Assembly (NCBI GenBank): GCA_011009095.1
Contig: VTPC01090691.1
Span: 114,142 to 178,141 of the forward strand
DNA from: Ignelater luminosus
Lineage: Eukaryota > Arthropoda > Insecta > Coleoptera > Elateridae
DNA length: 64,000 nucleotides
Direction: 5' to 3'
In this document: in pieces, positions 61,151-64,000 of the stretch
How the letters are laid out: every line of letters starts with the position of its first letter
How positions within the stretch are numbered: position 1 is the stretch's first letter
The notes under the pieces: model-generated
Told to the model about the DNA's origin: nothing
Databases searched by the model: none
The model's input: the letters and a program-made list of their open reading frames with translations, nothing else
Translations under genes and position numbers: made by a program

Positions 61151-62635
61151 TTGACGTTAATAATGTATGCGTGGAGAGTTTGGCAGATAATTCTATTCAG
61201 CGTTTGAACCGGTACCCATCATATTAAATATTTCTGCTCTTATATATTGCCTGAGAATTCCTACCTTTATTTGCATTTATGAATTATTGGATATTACGGT
61301 AAAAAATTAGTTTTACCAACGAATAATAAATGCCAGAGAGAAGAAAGATTGATATCAAACGAAACTAGCATTTAAATCAAGTAGGCCACGGGCACACATA
61401 ATCTTTATTTAGATAATAGATTTCTGTTTTTGTTGGTTTCATTAAACAATCAATAAACACTTAAATCTGGCGTAATTGATTCTAGACCGGAAATGAACGT
61501 GAATGTACAAAATCTTCGGCTTTTATTTCTCAGTTTCCTCTATAGTATTTTCGTAAATAGAAAGCAGAAACTAACAGAAACTGAAAGATTTAAAAGACAT
61601 TCTGGAATGTTTAATTCAGAAACTTAGTTTCAGGAAGTGAAATGGGTTGTACAAGGGGGAAAAGTGATTGCATTAGAAAATGGGCAACCGTCGGAACACA
61701 TTTGACCTCCAGTCACCTTAGGTTGTTTATATCTTTGTTCTGTCAAAAATCTTCGATAAAACTACTTTAGCAAGCTCAATTCCGTTGTATTCAAGATATA
61801 CACTTGAACATTAACTAGAGTTATTTCAACAAAATGCGAAACGCTACATCGAATTTGAGATGAATAATGTTCAGATCTGTATAAAATTTATAGAGTTACG
61901 ACCTGCTCTATTAATTCAATATTGTAAAAACTTAAACTGGAGTAAACCTCTTGTGGGCGCCTGGAAATCATGTCATCCAGGGTAAGGAAGATGGCGGTTT
62001 TCCTTGCAGAAGAGAATGTTCAATTCGTATGATCGGATTTTTTTGGCTCGGGAACGATTTAAAGATATAAAAGGTATTTATTGAATAGAATGAGGGATAA
62101 CACATCTTGAAAACTTTTTCTGCAAAATATTAACTTAAAAACCCCCAAGAAAGGTAATTGACTAATAAAAGGACACATACTAACCACAGAGGAGATAAAG
62201 ACATTAATGTCTTGTCCAACAAACTGTCTGTTTTTGTTTTTACAAATTTTAGTCACTCGTCTTAAATTATATTTGATAGACTTAACAGCACTTCCTACAT
62301 GCCATCAAAATGAGGCGATCTACACAGTTAATATAAATCCCCGGACTATCTAAATATACTTTCCACATAAAAGACAACACGGTAGATCCAACAGTCAGAG
62401 GGCATGGGAAAAATTGTTGAAATTCTTTTCTAAGATTAAATCAGAATTTGATAGCAGCGACTCTTTCTTGTTACTTACTTTGAGTATTAATTATAAAACA
62501 AACGATTTTTAAGTCGGTTAGAATCGGAATATAAAAGGCTGTCGAGATTAAAATATTGCTGGCGCCTTCGTTGGAAATGATGGATTCACACTATGCAAAT
62601 ATTTTAGTTACTGAAGGAACTTTAGAAAGTAGAAA

Positions 62636-62750
62636 TCGAGCCAAATAATTTAGTTTTGACGGTTGAGCTGTAAAATAAGCGAAAATGTTTCTTTGTCATT
62701 ATACGAGCCAATTTGGCTCGGGAGGGCCAAGTTTTGCAAAGTATGAAGCT
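62636..62750. repeat. Short dispersed inverted-repeat element, copy 2
   Basis: Shares with 57,943-58,083 the order CCAAAYAATTT, TTGAGCTGTAAAATA, GAAAATGT, TTTGTCATTATA and GGSCWAAGTTTT. This copy has an additional small palindrome GAGCCAATTTGGCTC at 62,707-62,721. Confidence 0.45.
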
Positions 62751-63286
62751 GTATATCTTGAGCAATTTATTTTTAAGCCCACAAAGCAAACTAAGAGCTC
62801 AATTTTTTTAACTTCAGTAGTATTTCATTAGCCGCATATCATTTTAATATTTGTTTGCGTTGAAAGACTTTGAGATGTCCAAAAATTAAAACAGTAGCAA
62901 ACGGTCTCGGAAAGATGTGGAGTTAATTACAATGCTGTATTCTTCTGAGTTGTCTATAAGTTCTCAGACCATTGGTTTTGGAAAGGATTTTAAAAAACAA
63001 AAGAAGCGTCCTAAGCAAATGAGGTATCTTGTTAAAGCGTCTTTTGCTGAGGTACTGCGGTGTAATGAATGCACAAACCAATGCATTATTATTAAGGTGT
63101 CTCGTGACAGACATTCGATATTCCACCAATCTATAGCTTAGATCATTACATGTCGAAGATAAAGAGTGATCATTTTGGCTATTCTCAATATTGAAGGAAA
63201 TATGGACATTTTTAGTTGTAAACTGAAGAGTACAAAAAACGCAATTTTTCTTATAAAAATTTCTAATTGTGGTGACTCGTTACAAT

Positions 63287-63435
63287 AATTGCTCAGAATG
63301 GCTGCCGGTCCTGACCGAGTCTTGTGCCAAAAAGTCTACGTCGACAAGGTTTTGTCGATTTAAATTGAACATGGGGTAGGCACTACAACACCTTGTCAAC
63401 GTAGACTTTTTGGTACAAACCATTTTGAACAATTT
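63287..63435. repeat. Fold-back inverted repeat, about 150 bp
   Basis: Inner arms 63,322-63,354 and 63,385-63,418 are complementary at about 30 of 34 positions around a 30-bp loop; both carry CCAAAAAGTCTACG or its complement. Outer arms 63,287-63,301 and 63,421-63,435 (AATTGCTCAGAATGG and near-complement) also pair, separated from the inner arms by a 20-bp bulge on the left. It could be a fold-back or MITE-like element, or a hairpin transcript. No flanking duplication was found. Confidence 0.6.
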
Positions 63436-64000
63436 TAGTGAATTAACAACTAAAAATCGCGACTCTTTATTTTTGATTTACATTATACATTGTTGAAATA
63501 TTGAATGTATGTCATGGGGTATCCCGTACAAGTTTATACATGCAAATCTTACCTATGAAACAGGCGAGTCTTATTAGAGAGGCCTTTTTGGAATACCAAC
63601 CGCAGTTGATATCTGAGAGACACATTTATATCGAGCATAAAAGGTTGTACAAAATGGAAACAGACAGATCTTCGACGGGTATGTACAGTCAACTCATAGA
63701 GTAATGTCGCAAAATGATTTAAATTCTGGTATGTAATGTCAAAATTAATAACAATTTTTGCAATCCATAAATACTAACTTGATAAATTAATCTTGGTTAA
63801 TGGGTTACTATCTATGAGCTTGCACTACCTACCACCTTTGACGATCTAATGTAATGCTTTAACAAACTAAAATAGACATGAATTTCCAATAAACGTACAT
63901 TCTGAACGAGAGTGCAGGCTGCATTTCTGGAACAAGAAAGTTTCCGGTTACGCAGTAGTGTGCGCTCAATACAAAGATGCATCCAGGGCTGCCTTTCTCA
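63436..64000. other. Unassigned sequence at the window end
   Basis: No domain or repeat recognised. The composition becomes less AT-rich in the last 100 bases, which may be the beginning of something that continues outside the window. Confidence 0.4.

Larger units (their letters stand above)
58084..63286. other. Presumed ems intron, with candidate enhancer and one dispersed repeat
   Basis: No recognised coding domain. Contains the candidate regulatory stretch at 60,360-61,150 and the repeat copy at 62,636-62,750; otherwise AT-rich unique-looking DNA. Confidence 0.4.

Noticed and set aside
1-64000. tRNA, rRNA, CRISPR or bacterial operon features
   Set aside because: No cloverleaf, ribosomal or regularly spaced short repeat pattern was seen; splice sites, transposon types and composition all indicate an animal nuclear genome.

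Overview
The window looks like AT-rich arthropod nuclear DNA, most probably insect. It is almost entirely non-coding: stop codons are dense in all six frames, poly-A/T and AT-rich tracts are frequent, and relics of animal transposable elements are scattered through it. There is no bacterial-style gene packing, and I see no rRNA, tRNA or CRISPR array. The only host exon I can support is on the minus strand at 36,836-37,066. It is the last coding exon of an empty spiracles (ems/E5/EMX class) homeobox gene, starting at the conserved intron between homeodomain residues 44 and 45. I did not find the upstream exons before the window ends at 64,000, so the right-hand 27 kb is probably one large intron, and 1-36,700 is 3' flank.

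Layout, left to right. 1-7,400: unannotated AT-rich DNA with a short 24-bp tandem repeat at 131-202. 7,405-7,790: a decayed Ty3/gypsy reverse transcriptase. 7,985-9,195: a strikingly GC-rich 1.19-kb block bounded by a 12-bp direct repeat, so it looks like a discrete insertion. 11,253-13,472: a rearranged RTE-like LINE (endonuclease, reverse transcriptase, C-terminal tail) flanked by two 310-330 bp direct repeats. 17,633-17,718: two adjacent hairpins with compensatory stem changes. 21,079-21,365: a solo LTR with a 4-bp target duplication. 21,640-25,290: a pogo/Tigger-like DNA transposon relic split by a Penelope-like retroelement. 31,690-32,432 (minus): the C-terminal half of a second LINE reverse transcriptase.

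36,745-37,066 holds the ems terminal exon and a candidate poly(A) signal. Beyond it, in the presumed intron, are a degenerate tandem array (39.2-42.1 kb), a Harbinger-type MITE (45,589-45,804), a second degenerate array (45.85-47.66 kb), a Tc1-like transposase relic (53.93-54.30 kb, minus), a gypsy integrase relic (55,407-55,770), a second GC-rich island (56.7-57.65 kb), small inverted-repeat elements (57.68-58.08 kb, 62.64-62.75 kb), a fold-back structure (63,287-63,435) and three AT/homeobox-site-rich stretches that could be enhancers.

Every transposon coding region seen here carries stops, frameshifts or lost catalytic residues, so nothing mobile looks active. The window reads as the regulatory and intronic territory of one developmental gene, filled with layers of old transposons. 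Coordinates of relics and degenerate arrays are approximate, and all similarity calls come from motif recognition, not from a database search.
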